Assembly: GCA_029260735.1 (NCBI GenBank)
Contig: JAJDCR010000149.1
Location: 1 to 54,504 of the forward strand
Direction: 5' to 3'
DNA: 54,504 nucleotides
Origin: Planctomycetota bacterium
GTDB taxonomy: Bacteria; Planctomycetota; Uabimicrobiia; Uabimicrobiales; Uabimicrobiaceae
Part shown: positions 8,231-17,341 of the stretch, in pieces
Position numbering within the stretch: the first letter of the stretch is position 1
Layout: each line of letters begins with the position of its first letter
Program-made: the position numbers and the translations under genes
Notes under the pieces: model-generated
Database searches by the model: none
What the model was told of the DNA's origin: nothing
What the model saw: only the letters and a program-made list of their open reading frames with translations

Positions 8231-10870
8231 TCACTCCTTCTTTTTTAGCATACTTTGAATCAGTTGAGATATTTCTGGTCGTAAATGAGAGGGAAGCTCC
8301 AATTTACTATTAGAAGTTCCATTTAAAGAACGAACAATATAGCGAGATAGCTGATATCCAGTCAAAGGTTTTTCGCTATTTTCTCGCGCAAAGTTAAATT
8401 TTCCATAATCATGAAGTATGCCCAGGAGGCACTTCACTAAATGGAATTGTTGTCTTTTAGCTTTATGGGCCAAAAGTTTTAATTCGTGAACACAATTCTC
8501 TAAGCTTCGTTTATGGGCAGCTACTTCCATTTCTCGATTTTGATATACTAGAGCAAGAACCTCTTGAGCAATAGGCTTAGAGAACACTTCCTCTATTTTT
8601 TCTCCTTGCTGAAGTTTTTTCACTTTACTACCAAAGGTACGAGCGGTATAGCCGTATATAGTAATGCGTTTGTCATCATATCGGGGATTTTGGAGTAAAT
8701 TAAGAAAACGCACTAATCTTTTTTCATTTCCTTTTTGGGGCACTAAAATGGCTTGGGCTTTTTGCTGAAGCTCAGAAGCCAAGTATTTACGCATAAGTTG
8801 ATGTATTTTTCCTTGTTGCTGGGCAGGTAGAAAGTTTAGACTAGTTTTGAAATTCTCCAAAGAGGTTTGCCCGCCCGCATCCATAAAAACATTGATAAGC
8901 TGATGAACCCGTCCGGCCATTTTCTTTAGTTCAGAGTCTTCTTTTAAGCGAACTAAGTGCTGAACGAGAACGGGAAGACTGTGAGAGCGAGAAATCGCTC
9001 CCCAAAGAGTACTTTCATCTCCTTTTTGGGCATAGAGATAAAGAAGTTTTTTCTGAATAGAACTTTCTCGTGAAGGGAGATATTTTTTAATCAGTTTAGG
9101 AAGCTTGGCCCCATCTTTGATCGTAGTATTGTGAATGTTTTGAAGAGCACTGATAATTTGTAAATTCTTGTATTTTCGGAATAGACTCTTATCTTGGAGA
9201 GAGTAGTTTTTTAAATAACAAGTAATTTCATCGGTATTTTTACAAGCTTGGACTCTTCGACGAAAAACTTCATCGTGCTCTTTTAATAAACTATCGACTA
9301 AATCATGAAAGTAAAGGCGTACTTTTTTATTGAAAGGAGCAGAAGGAGTAATTCTACTCATTTCCTCTAGCTTTAAATCGAGTTTAGATTGACCTTGGTT
9401 AAGATAATTCAGAAGAGCAGGTTCCTTTGTGATAGTATTTCCTCGGAGAATTAGCAAGTAGCGAAGCTCTGTTAAAATAGTCAGTTCTGTCCGAGGAAGT
9501 TGGGCTTGTTTTAGCTCTTGTAAAATGATTTTGAGTAAATTATTTCCTTTGGCTTGGAGAAGTCTTTTTAGTAAAGGATTAGGGATTTTGATAGCCGCAT
9601 CTGGAAGCATAGTCATACTTACAAGAGTGCTTTCAAAATCATTTTCTCCCGACTCTTCAGGTTTTTCTTCTTCTTTCTCTTGGGCCTGAAGAATTTCTCC
9701 TAAAGGAGAATTCTTAAACTGCTCTACTTCACGGGCAAAGGTATTAAGGACATTACTCACTTCAGGGCGCGTTGCTGTCATAAACAAATCAGGATTTTCT
9801 TCGATAGGAACAAATTGTGAGGAAAGATTGAGAGCCTCTTCTTGTAATACTTGGCTAGGAGTGAGAGGGGATTTCTTGTAGCCAGGAGGAAGTTTTTCTT
9901 CTAAGTAAGCGAGAACTTTTTGGCAGTCTCGATGAAAATCTTTTGCTTTTTGATAGCGACTTCGTGGCTTTCGGGCCATTGCTTTTTTAACGAGAGTTTC
10001 TATTCTCGGGTCTAAGTTTTCCATCCAAGTGCTCAGAGGAGTGGGATCTTGTTTTTGCTTCATCGAAAGAAGAGTTACCGGATCTTGGATTTGAGCATAG
10101 GGGCGTTGCCCCGAAAGAAGATGATAGAGTATGGAACCTAGAGCATAGATATCCGCTCGTTGATCAACACTTTTACTGGAAACTATTTGTTCGGGAGCCA
10201 TGTAAGCAGGAGTTCCAAAAGCATAGTCGGGAGTTTTTTGCTTTGATGCGAGTTTGGCCAAACCAAAGTCTGCTATTTTTGGTGTTTGGGAAGAAACTTC
10301 CAGAAGAATGTTGGCCGGTTTTAAGTCTCTATGAACGACTTTTTTTTCTGAGGCATAGACTAAAGCTTGGGCTAAAGCTTCCACAATTTGGAGAGCTTCG
10401 CGCTGAGGATAGTATCCTCTTTTCCGAACGAGAGTTTCTAAATCATTTCCTACCACATATTCCATGACAATGAATATGGTTTGACCTTTAATTCCTACTT
10501 TATGCAAGCGGATTATATTTTCATGCTGGAGAGAGCTTTGGATACAAATTTCTTGAAAAAAAGATTGGGCAACTTGAGGATCGTTAACCATGTTTGCCGG
10601 AAGAACTTTTAGGGCATACTGTTTACGCTCACGTCGATGGGTTGCTTTGTAAACAATTCCCATACTTCCGCGCCCAATTTCTATCGGATTTTCATAGTTG
10701 TTAAATTCGTCAATCTGATCTTGAGAAAAAAATGCTAAACAGTTTTTTTTTAGTTGACTGGAAGCAGACGAATCTAAAAAATCTATCTCTTCTTCTTGTT
10801 CTGGAGAAAAAGAAGCTGCTTGGAAGACTCTAGTTAGAGCCTTACGAATTTTTTGAAACCCCTTCGCCAT
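8231..10870 (-). CDS. Cytoplasmic PknB-type serine/threonine protein kinase
   Basis: This is an 879-residue protein with a Hanks-type kinase domain at about residues 60-330 and a long uncharacterised C-terminal region. Kinase motifs are complete: glycine loop GRGSMG (66-71), Lys88 in YALKVL, HRDLKPANILL (180-190), DFGLAKL (201-207) and APEQ (225-228). It should therefore be catalytically active. No membrane span is visible, unlike receptor-type PknB, so it is probably cytosolic. Residues about 420-879 are Leu/Lys/Gln-rich and helical, without a family I can name. They include an RLVRFLNLLQNPRYDDKR piece and a terminal HELKLLAHKAKRQQFHLVKC helix that may be a scaffold or ligand domain. The gene ends against dcd. 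Many such kinases are typical of planctomycete-like genomes; substrate and signal are unknown. Confidence 0.9.
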   Translation of the reverse strand: MAKGFQKIRKALTRVFQAASFSPEQEEEIDFLDSSASSQLKKNCLAFFSQDQIDEFNNYENPIEIGRGSMGIVYKATHRRERKQYALKVLPANMVNDPQVAQSFFQEICIQSSLQHENIIRLHKVGIKGQTIFIVMEYVVGNDLETLVRKRGYYPQREALQIVEALAQALVYASEKKVVHRDLKPANILLEVSSQTPKIADFGLAKLASKQKTPDYAFGTPAYMAPEQIVSSKSVDQRADIYALGSILYHLLSGQRPYAQIQDPVTLLSMKQKQDPTPLSTWMENLDPRIETLVKKAMARKPRSRYQKAKDFHRDCQKVLAYLEEKLPPGYKKSPLTPSQVLQEEALNLSSQFVPIEENPDLFMTATRPEVSNVLNTFAREVEQFKNSPLGEILQAQEKEEEKPEESGENDFESTLVSMTMLPDAAIKIPNPLLKRLLQAKGNNLLKIILQELKQAQLPRTELTILTELRYLLILRGNTITKEPALLNYLNQGQSKLDLKLEEMSRITPSAPFNKKVRLYFHDLVDSLLKEHDEVFRRRVQACKNTDEITCYLKNYSLQDKSLFRKYKNLQIISALQNIHNTTIKDGAKLPKLIKKYLPSRESSIQKKLLYLYAQKGDESTLWGAISRSHSLPVLVQHLVRLKEDSELKKMAGRVHQLINVFMDAGGQTSLENFKTSLNFLPAQQQGKIHQLMRKYLASELQQKAQAILVPQKGNEKRLVRFLNLLQNPRYDDKRITIYGYTARTFGSKVKKLQQGEKIEEVFSKPIAQEVLALVYQNREMEVAAHKRSLENCVHELKLLAHKAKRQQFHLVKCLLGILHDYGKFNFARENSEKPLTGYQLSRYIVRSLNGTSNSKLELPSHLRPEISQLIQSMLKKKE

Positions 10871-11179
10871 ACTGCTTTACTTTCTTTTGTGTGGCTTCTA
10901 TTTTAGAAGCTCTAGTAAAGAAACTCTCACAATAACCCTTTTTCCCTATTTTGAAATAGCCTCCCCTTTGATTTTAGGTTTCACTTTTGAGAGTTTGAAT
11001 TTTAGCAGTGAATTTCAGGGATTGCAAGAGCTTTTTGTCAGGAAGGAAAAGCTCTCTTTATATTAAGAATAATAGGGACACACCCTAAAGGAAAATTCTT
11101 GTAAAAACTATTTTTAGAGATAGAATTAAGCTTGTAATTTACAGGGATAAAAAGCAAAGTTACTTTCATGGAAAAATAA
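10871..11179. other. Divergent intergenic region
   Basis: This stretch separates the minus-strand kinase from the plus-strand lipoprotein gene and must hold both promoters. A hairpin with 9-bp arms AGAGCTTTT (11027-11035) and AAAAGCTCT (11047-11055) lies about 125 bp before the lipoprotein start. It has no U-run, so it is not a clear terminator. I see no other gene. Confidence 0.4.
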
Positions 11180-13324
11180 ATGATACGACTCACCTTATAT
11201 TTAATTTTTATAATTTTTGTCTATGGCTGTAGTTTTTTTTCCTCCGAAGAAAAACTATCCAGCTCTTTTCCTACAAGCAACCCTTTTTCCCCTGCTACCA
11301 AAAACATTGAAAAACCAAAAAAAAATCAAAAAAGAATGTCTATTCTTCAGATCCAAAAACATATTGCCCTGATGGATCAAAATAGCGACAAATTTCTTTT
11401 GGGTGAATTCCCCCAAGGAGATTGGTTTAACTCTTTTCCACTTCGCCGATCCTTTCATTTCAAAAATAAAATTGGAGTCCTTCTTTTTTGGTCATACAGT
11501 TCGCTTGAGTCTTGCCAAGTCGCACAAGAAATTTCTCTTTTGAATATTCGCTGGAAAAATAAACCTGTCGTTTTTATGGGAGTGCACACAGGAAAATTCA
11601 GACATGAGCTTCCTGGGAAAAGTGTTCATCACGCGATTATTAAGAATCGAATAGAGTATCCTGTATTTAATGATGACAAGCTTTTGCTTTGGGAAAAGCT
11701 GAAAATGACAACTTGGCCGACAATTGTGATTCTCGGGCCAAAGGGCAATCTTTTAGCACGAGTTTTTCCTGTTGGGGAATCTGTTTCTGAGCAAATATCT
11801 ATAACCCAAGAGATTATTACTCAATCTCTTAGCTACTATGGACTAGAGAGTAAGCCGCAGGTAAATGTACCACTTTATCTAGAGAAAAAAAAGATCAAAA
11901 GGAAAAATCCCTTAGCGTACCCGAGTTACATATCTATTGACTCTGAGCAAAGCCGTATTTTTATTAGCGATTCTGGACAAAATCGTATTGTTATCGTTAA
12001 TTTTAAGGGGGAGTTCTTAGAAAGTATTGGGCGAGGTTTTTTTGGCTTACGAGATGGAAATTACCAAGAAGCAGAATTCAAAAATCCTCAAGGTCTTTAC
12101 TACAAGGAAAATAAACTCTATGTTGCTGACAGTGGTAACCATGCCATAAGAATTATTGACCTAGAGAAGAAATCTGTTAAAACTTTGGCTAGTAATGCAA
12201 ATTTTGATTCTTCTGAGGGAAAAAATCTACTCCCTTTAAAAATGCAATATCCTTGGGACTTGGAGTTAATTTCAAAAAAACTTTATATTTCGATGGCAGG
12301 GAATAACCAAATTTGGATCTTAAACATAGATACAGGAAAAAGCACCATTCTTAGTGGTACTGGGAAAAAACGAAATTACAATGATAAATTACGATTAGAA
12401 AAATCTCTCTGGGCTCAACCAAAAGGACTTTCAAGCAACAAAGAAAATCTTTTCATCGCGGATAGTGATAGTAGCACTATCCGCAAAATCGATCTTATAA
12501 AAAAGAAAAGTTACCCATTGGTGGGAGGGCATCAATTTTCGACTAACCTTTTCTCTTTTGGAGACAAGGACGGGTTTGAGTTACTGGCACAGCTCCAGTA
12601 TCCTTGTGAAGTTCTTTGGTGGCCTACCCAAGGAAGACTCCTTGTTGCTGATACTTTCAACAACAAAATAAAGATTTTAGACTCTGAGACAAAGTATATT
12701 GATTCTTGGTGTGGTAGTGGTTCGACTGGGCACATCGATGGAGATTATTTCGAAGCAAGTTTTTTTGAACCTTCTGGGTTAGCTTTTTCTGAAGAAGAAA
12801 AAAAAATCTATATTGCCGATACAAACAATCATGCCATCCGAGCAATCCATCTTGATCAAAAGAAGGTAAAGACTCTTATTTTGCGAAATGTTCCCTTTGC
12901 TCAACCTTCTCCTTATGAAGCGGCCAATATTTTTGCCTCTTTTTCCCCTCGTATCATAAAGGAATCACCGCTTTATTTAAGTTCTTCTAGTGGAAAGAAA
13001 GTTCCTCTACGCTTAAACTTAAGATTGCCTGCAGGCACACATTTTTCTTCCCAAAGTTGCTGGCATATTTTTACCCAAGGAGATGATCCTCTTAAGATAA
13101 CAGGTATTCAAAAAGAGGGAGTGATGAAAAATGGAGAGGACATTCACTGGAGTTTTCAGAGAGGAAAAGGCAACGGAATTCTCAAATTAGAAGTTTTAGT
13201 TTACTTCTATGACGAAAAGAAAAACTATATGGTTGAAGCTTTACTTTTTGAGATCCCTGTGATATACAACCAAGGAAATAAGGAAGAAAGAAAAGTGATT
13301 GAATATGCTATTCAATCACTTTAA
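11180..13324 (+). CDS. NHLRC2-like lipoprotein: thioredoxin fold plus NHL beta-propeller
   Basis: A 714-residue lipoprotein with signal LYLIFIIFVYGC (lipobox VYGC, Cys17). It then has a thioredoxin-like domain at about 75-220 (IGVLLFWSYSSLESC, TTWPTIVILGPKGNLL) and an NHL-type six-bladed propeller at about 235-560. The propeller repeats follow the pattern LYVADSGNHAIRIIDL, LFIADSDSSTIRKIDL, LLVADTFNNKIKILD and IYIADTNNHAIRAIHL. A C-terminal beta domain follows. This is the architecture of NHLRC2. The redox site is degenerate: where NHLRC2 has paired cysteines (CxxC), this protein reads SSLESC with one Cys, so classical disulfide exchange is unlikely. It is anchored to a membrane facing the periplasm; the role is unknown. 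The HAD phosphatase follows 17 bp downstream and may share a transcript. Confidence 0.85.
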   Translation: MIRLTLYLIFIIFVYGCSFFSSEEKLSSSFPTSNPFSPATKNIEKPKKNQKRMSILQIQKHIALMDQNSDKFLLGEFPQGDWFNSFPLRRSFHFKNKIGVLLFWSYSSLESCQVAQEISLLNIRWKNKPVVFMGVHTGKFRHELPGKSVHHAIIKNRIEYPVFNDDKLLLWEKLKMTTWPTIVILGPKGNLLARVFPVGESVSEQISITQEIITQSLSYYGLESKPQVNVPLYLEKKKIKRKNPLAYPSYISIDSEQSRIFISDSGQNRIVIVNFKGEFLESIGRGFFGLRDGNYQEAEFKNPQGLYYKENKLYVADSGNHAIRIIDLEKKSVKTLASNANFDSSEGKNLLPLKMQYPWDLELISKKLYISMAGNNQIWILNIDTGKSTILSGTGKKRNYNDKLRLEKSLWAQPKGLSSNKENLFIADSDSSTIRKIDLIKKKSYPLVGGHQFSTNLFSFGDKDGFELLAQLQYPCEVLWWPTQGRLLVADTFNNKIKILDSETKYIDSWCGSGSTGHIDGDYFEASFFEPSGLAFSEEEKKIYIADTNNHAIRAIHLDQKKVKTLILRNVPFAQPSPYEAANIFASFSPRIIKESPLYLSSSSGKKVPLRLNLRLPAGTHFSSQSCWHIFTQGDDPLKITGIQKEGVMKNGEDIHWSFQRGKGNGILKLEVLVYFYDEKKNYMVEALLFEIPVIYNQGNKEERKVIEYAIQSL

Positions 13325-13341
13325 AAAGGTAAGGTACATGT

Positions 13342-14136
13342 ATGGATTATAAAGCGTTGGGGCAAGTAAAATCTGTGATTTTAGATATGGACGGAGTTCT
13401 TTGGAGGGGGGATCAAGCTTTACCAGGACTATCTTCTTTTTTTGCTTTCTTAGAAAAAAGAAAAATTCCTTTTGCTCTTGCTACAAATAACTCTTCAAAA
13501 ACTCCTAAGCAATATCTTCAAAAACTAAACTCTTTTGGAATAAAAGTTCCTTTGAAAGCTATTTTAACTTCGGCTCTTGTCACCGCAGAATATTTACGAG
13601 ACCATCACCAAGAAAATTCTAAAGTTTATGTTATTGGGATGGAAGGAATTCAAAGCGCACTTCGAGAAGAGGGTTTTTCTTTTGATGAGACAGACAGTAA
13701 ATTGGTTGTAGTAGGTTCAGACCAAGAGCTTACCTATAATAAACTCAAAATAGCTGCTCTCCTTATTCAAAAGGGAGCAATATTTATTGCTTGCAATGGA
13801 GACTTGAACTTTCCAGCTCCCGAAGGGCTTCTCCCTGGTAATGGGGCTACTTTAGCAGCCTTAAGCGCAACAACAGGGAAAAAACCATTGATCATAGGAA
13901 AGCCCTTCGCTCCTATTTTTGAGAAGGCCATTTCTTATTTAGGGGTTTTACCACAAGACATTTTAATGGTGGGAGATCGTCTAGATACAGATATTTTAGG
14001 GGCTCAAAAGATGGGAATGAAAACCGTTTTAGTGACATCAGGGATTCACCAAAAAGAAGATATTTCTAACTCTTGTGCAAAACCAGATTGGGTGATGTCT
14101 GGAATTGCAGAGTTAACGGAAAACCTCGACCGCTGA
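13342..14136 (+). CDS. HAD-IIA family phosphatase (NagD / phosphoglycolate phosphatase-like)
   Basis: A 264-residue HAD-superfamily hydrolase with all four motifs: I, VILDMDGVLWRG (Asp nucleophile and acid/base near residues 16-18); II, ALATNNSSK; III, the Lys in LIIGKPF; IV, ILMVGDRLDTDILGA. The C2 cap between motifs II and III (about 70-190) places it in subfamily IIA with NagD, pyridoxal phosphatase and phosphoglycolate phosphatase. The substrate is probably a small phosphometabolite or nucleotide and cannot be set from sequence. It is cytosolic and lies 17 bp after the NHL lipoprotein gene, suggesting co-transcription. Confidence 0.9.
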   Translation: MDYKALGQVKSVILDMDGVLWRGDQALPGLSSFFAFLEKRKIPFALATNNSSKTPKQYLQKLNSFGIKVPLKAILTSALVTAEYLRDHHQENSKVYVIGMEGIQSALREEGFSFDETDSKLVVVGSDQELTYNKLKIAALLIQKGAIFIACNGDLNFPAPEGLLPGNGATLAALSATTGKKPLIIGKPFAPIFEKAISYLGVLPQDILMVGDRLDTDILGAQKMGMKTVLVTSGIHQKEDISNSCAKPDWVMSGIAELTENLDR

Positions 14137-14210
14137 TTAAGCTGATTGATCTGATTTCGCAGATGGTTTAGGCGTTGGGTTTTCCCGTTTTCTCGTGAGC
14201 TTAGATTAGC

Positions 14211-14852
14211 TTAAGAAACTCGTTTTCTAAGTGTAGGGAATAAGCATAAGGCTAGAAGTAAGGAGACTAGGCTACTTGCTTCGGGTACTGTTGCTTCGTT
14301 AATAACTACTCCTACCGCATCGAAGTCTGTTCCAAATGTTGCACTACTGATGGGGGTCTCATTGACAAAACGCAAAAAACGAGCGCCGTTGGGTAAAATA
14401 GCATCGTTGAAATCAATATTGATCGTCAAAGGAGTACTTACGTTAACTTGACTTGTTGAACCAGGAAAAGTCCCTACTAAGCTAAAATCTGTTCCGTTAG
14501 CACTAATAAATAAGTCAAAGCCTTCTGTCGGATCAAGCTGGGTGGCAAAAACTTTAGCATCAACCCCTGCTCCGTTGCGAATATCTACGTCAAAGCCCAC
14601 TGTAACAGAGCCATTAAAGTCAACGATGAAATTGGTAATTCCTCCAGGGTTGTCGGGAAGACCTAAAATATCACTAGCGTTTCCGTGAACTGGTGGAGTA
14701 TTGTCCAAGACAGAGGTGGCATAACTAAGGCCTTGAGGATCTGGGACACCTCCTAATAAGGGAGGATTCAGATCAATAGTAAAAATCGCAGCAGCGTTTA
14801 TTCCGCTTATACAGCAAAACAACAATGAGATTGCCAGAAAAGAGTATCTCAT
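14211..14852 (-). CDS. PEP-CTERM sorting-domain exported protein
   Basis: A 213-residue secreted protein. Residues 1-20 are a signal peptide (MRYSFLAISLLFCCISGINA). The body is beta-rich and low in Cys and Lys (VTVGFDVDIRNGAG, GFDLFISANGTDFSLVGTF), as in carbohydrate-binding or adhesin-like extracellular proteins. The tail is VPEASSLVSLLLALCLFPTL followed by RKR: a PEP-CTERM signal with the Pro-Glu pair, a hydrophobic span and a basic end. PEP-CTERM proteins are processed by exosortase and are linked to biofilm or surface polymer; no exosortase is in this window. A GGAG site precedes the ATG. The function of the body is unknown. Confidence 0.85.
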   Translation of the reverse strand: MRYSFLAISLLFCCISGINAAAIFTIDLNPPLLGGVPDPQGLSYATSVLDNTPPVHGNASDILGLPDNPGGITNFIVDFNGSVTVGFDVDIRNGAGVDAKVFATQLDPTEGFDLFISANGTDFSLVGTFPGSTSQVNVSTPLTINIDFNDAILPNGARFLRFVNETPISSATFGTDFDAVGVVINEATVPEASSLVSLLLALCLFPTLRKRVS

Positions 14853-15080
14853 TTTATATCTCCAAAATCTAATGTTTTAAAGTTTGCATTTAAATTGTAG
14901 AATTAAAATCTTATTAGTTATTCTATCACAATGAATAGAGAATTGCTAGTAAGCTAAAACATTTTTTTGGTTAATTCCAATTTTAGTGGCTGTAAGTTTT
15001 TGGACTAATATTTTAATTGTAACTACTTAGCTTGATGGGGTTTAACCCAATATTTTCGAAATAATGGAAAAAATTTTCTA

Positions 15081-15348
15081 ATATAGCCTACTTTCAGCAG
15101 TGAAAAAGATACGTTTTTTCTTTTTTTTAATAGGGCTATAAGTTAAGTAAAATGGAATCCAGAATCCAGTAGCCAGAATCCAGTAGGGAAATCCAAAAAC
15201 CCCATAGGAATGTCTTTTTTTTCTATTTTTCTATTTTTCTACTGAATTCTGGATTCTGGATTCTGGATTCTGAGTTCCCTAAAAAACGCTTAATTTTGCC
15301 TATATTAAATCAAAAAAAACGATTTTTTCGCTGCTGAATGTAGGATAT
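15081..15348. repeat. Imperfect palindromic MITE-like element with nested GAATCCA repeats
   Basis: The outer arms match when one is inverted: 15081-15135 (ATAGCCTACTTTCAGCAGTG..., A/T runs) against 15295-15348 (reading ATCCTACATTCAGCAGCG... on the other strand). Inside them is a second inverted set, repeats of CCAGAATCCAG at 15150-15180 facing TTCTGGATTCTGGATTCTGG at 15245-15272. The whole 268-bp block could form one long cruciform. No coding frame is present, so it is probably non-autonomous. It explains most of the 694-bp gap between the PEP-CTERM gene and the SDR gene. Confidence 0.7.
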
Positions 15349-15418
15349 ACATAACCTATTTTATTTAAAACAGATGTTTTGTAATATCTTTCATTAAGAG
15401 ATAAAAACATCACAGTCT

Positions 15419-15451
15419 AGGGTATAGTGAGCCAAAGGCGAACGGTACCCT
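15419..15451. repeat. Second copy of the 33-bp REP-like core
   Basis: It is identical to 3456-3488 (AGGGTATAGTGAGCC... to ...GGTACCCT), with complementary ends AGGGTA/TACCCT. It lies downstream of the SDR gene stop. Exact conservation 12 kb apart with different flanks indicates a dispersed repeat family. Confidence 0.75.
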
Positions 15452-15546
15452 CGCTGCGATGTTTAACAGAAATTTTATAATCCTAGCAAAGCCACAAAAA
15501 CAACAAACAGCCAAAACCTTCCTGCCAATCATTAAAATCCGTTAAA

Positions 15547-16608
15547 TCAGCGGTCAAAAACTCCTGTGTCAATCAATTGCTGAAAAAAATCTACCATAGA
15601 TTCATCCAAAGAGCGGTAGTTCATGCCTAATTCGCGAATACTTTTGCTATTGTCAGCTTTAAAGGGATGATTCACGTTTAGATTTATCATCTTACGAGTT
15701 AATCCTGCAGTGAGAAGAGGTCCTAGTAGCCAAACCATTCCTTTAGGTAAAGCCTTTCTAGGAAAAGGATAAGCTTTACCATAATGCTTTATTAAAGACT
15801 GGGCCATTTCAACAAAGTCGGAGTTGTGAGCGGAAATAATATGTCTACCCTTTGCTTCGGGTATAAATCCGGCGTTGTAGTGGGCCTCTGCTAAATCCCG
15901 TACATCAATCACTCCCATTCCCCAGCGAGGAGCACCGGTCTTCATTGTCCCGTCTCCGAACTGTTTCATGATGGCAAAGCTTTCTGAGGTGCCTTTAGGG
16001 TTTACTCCTGGGCCCACAACGAAGGAAGGGTTTACCACAACTAAATCCCAACGATCTTGTTTTTCAGCGATTTCCCAGGCTTCTTTCTCTGCTAATTTTT
16101 TCGAGTAAGAGTAAGCTTGATGATCGAGAGAAGAGGTTTCATTCCAATCTTCTTCTGTAAAAGCGCAGTTCTTTGTTTTTTGAAGGTCAATATTGTCTCC
16201 GTAAATCGCGGCACAACTGCTTGTGACAACAACGCGTTTTACCGAATCGGTTTTATTGGCTTGCTCTAAAACATTTCTTGTCCCTAATTTTGCCGGGTCG
16301 ATTAACTCTTTTTGAGGATCTTTTACGTGCACAGTAAAAGGAGAAGCTGTGTGATAGACGAGTTGGCAACCTTCCATCGATTTTGCATAAGAGCCTTCTT
16401 CTAGTAAATCAGCTTTGAAGTACTTAATTTTTCCCGTCGATTTTCCGGCTACTTCATTTAGATATTTGAGTTTCTCGGCTGCATCAGGATTTCGAACGGC
16501 AGCATGGACAGTAAAACCTTCATCTAATAGTTTTTTTACGACCCACCCAGCAACGTAACCTGTTGCGCCTGTAACCATTACCGGAGCTGTTTTATCTATT
16601 TGCGTCAT
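15547..16608 (-). CDS. Extended SDR reductase (dihydroflavonol-4-reductase-like)
   Basis: A 353-residue NAD(P)-dependent short-chain dehydrogenase of the extended DFR/cinnamoyl-CoA-reductase-like group. Visible are the nucleotide motif VTGATGYVAGWVVKKLL (about 13-29), the strand VHAAVRNPD, the catalytic VVVTSSCAAIYGD segment, and YSYSKKLAEKEAW with the YxxxK pair. A C-terminal substrate domain contains MGVIDVRDLAEAHYNAGF. The members reduce carbonyls in small metabolites; the substrate is unknown. An AAGGAA site precedes the ATG. A TetR-type operator core lies about 52 bp upstream of the start and the TetR gene lies just beyond, so expression is probably repressor-controlled and inducible. 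Confidence 0.9.
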   Translation of the reverse strand: MTQIDKTAPVMVTGATGYVAGWVVKKLLDEGFTVHAAVRNPDAAEKLKYLNEVAGKSTGKIKYFKADLLEEGSYAKSMEGCQLVYHTASPFTVHVKDPQKELIDPAKLGTRNVLEQANKTDSVKRVVVTSSCAAIYGDNIDLQKTKNCAFTEEDWNETSSLDHQAYSYSKKLAEKEAWEIAEKQDRWDLVVVNPSFVVGPGVNPKGTSESFAIMKQFGDGTMKTGAPRWGMGVIDVRDLAEAHYNAGFIPEAKGRHIISAHNSDFVEMAQSLIKHYGKAYPFPRKALPKGMVWLLGPLLTAGLTRKMINLNVNHPFKADNSKSIRELGMNYRSLDESMVDFFQQLIDTGVFDR

Positions 16609-16658
16609 GATATATTCCTTGTTCTTAATTTTTAGAAAGCCATTAAAAGATTTAATTT

Positions 16659-16676
16659 TGTCTGACTAGTCAGTCA
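16659..16676. promoter_or_regulatory. Probable TetR operator upstream of the SDR gene
   Basis: TGTCTGACTAGTCAGTCA is an 18-bp near-palindrome (consensus TGACTGACTAGTCAGTCA, one mismatch). Its 14-bp core, TGACTAGTCAGTCA, is found inverted in front of the TetR gene at 17324-17337. Length and symmetry fit a TetR-dimer site. Confidence 0.75.
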
Positions 16677-16736
16677 GTAATTTAGTAAACAAAAAACAGT
16701 GAAAGTGAGGAGACGTTTTAATCTTCAGAATTAGCA

Positions 16737-17300
16737 TTAAGTTTTAGCTCCATGCCAAAAGACGGAGAAGCTTCTCTTTATGTGCTCTTCTAATTTTTCT
16801 TTTTCCATTTGATGAAGTTTTGCAAAGTTAATGGCGGCATCGGTCTGAGCCATAATTAGCTCTGAGAGATATTTTATGGGAAGAGGCACAATTTTTTTAT
16901 CACTCATCCCTTTTTCTAGTATTCCCATTATACCCTGAAAAATTTCATCGGCTTTAACCTTGGCTTCTTCACTGAGCATTTCAGAATTTCTTAGTTGCAG
17001 GAGAAGATTATAATGTAAAGGCTTCCTCACCCCCCAAATGATGTAGTTGTGCCAAAGCAGTCGCAGGTTACTCTCAAAACTTTTCCCTAATGAAGCTGGC
17101 ACAATAAACTCGGCCAAATCTTTTTTGATTTCAATGTAAACTTCATCAACCAAAATCTGCTTGGAAGAAAAATAATTGAATAAAGTGCCATTGGCAACGC
17201 CAGCATGCTTAGCAATTTTTGCAGTGGGAGTATTCCAGGCTCCATTCAAAGAAAACAATTCAATCGCGGCATTCAGGATCTGGGCTCGTTTTTTATTCAT
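16737..17300 (-). CDS. TetR/AcrR family transcriptional regulator
   Basis: A 187-residue repressor with the N-terminal TetR DNA-binding domain at about residues 1-50: RAQILNAAIELFSLNGAWNT, then PTAKIAKHAGVANGTLFNYF and SSKQILVDEVY. The variable C-terminal helical domain (about 60-187) would bind the inducer. It lies upstream of the SDR gene in the same direction. A matching palindrome precedes each of the two genes, so it most probably represses both the reductase and itself, releasing on binding a small hydrophobic compound that the reductase may detoxify. That last point is inference. Confidence 0.9.
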   Translation of the reverse strand: MNKKRAQILNAAIELFSLNGAWNTPTAKIAKHAGVANGTLFNYFSSKQILVDEVYIEIKKDLAEFIVPASLGKSFESNLRLLWHNYIIWGVRKPLHYNLLLQLRNSEMLSEEAKVKADEIFQGIMGILEKGMSDKKIVPLPIKYLSELIMAQTDAAINFAKLHQMEKEKLEEHIKRSFSVFWHGAKT

Positions 17301-17323
17301 AGTGAAGTGAGTTTAACATAAAG

Positions 17324-17341
17324 TGACTGACTAGTCAATCT
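17324..17341. promoter_or_regulatory. Probable autoregulatory TetR operator
   Basis: TGACTGACTAGTCAATCT, whose first 14 bases are the exact reverse complement of 16663-16676, sits 24 bp before the TetR ATG. The left half-site is perfect and the right half is degenerate. The position suits autorepression. Confidence 0.75.

Noticed and set aside
8223..8234. GTG start for dcd
   Set aside because: The GGAG site and family N-terminus favour the ATG at 8222.
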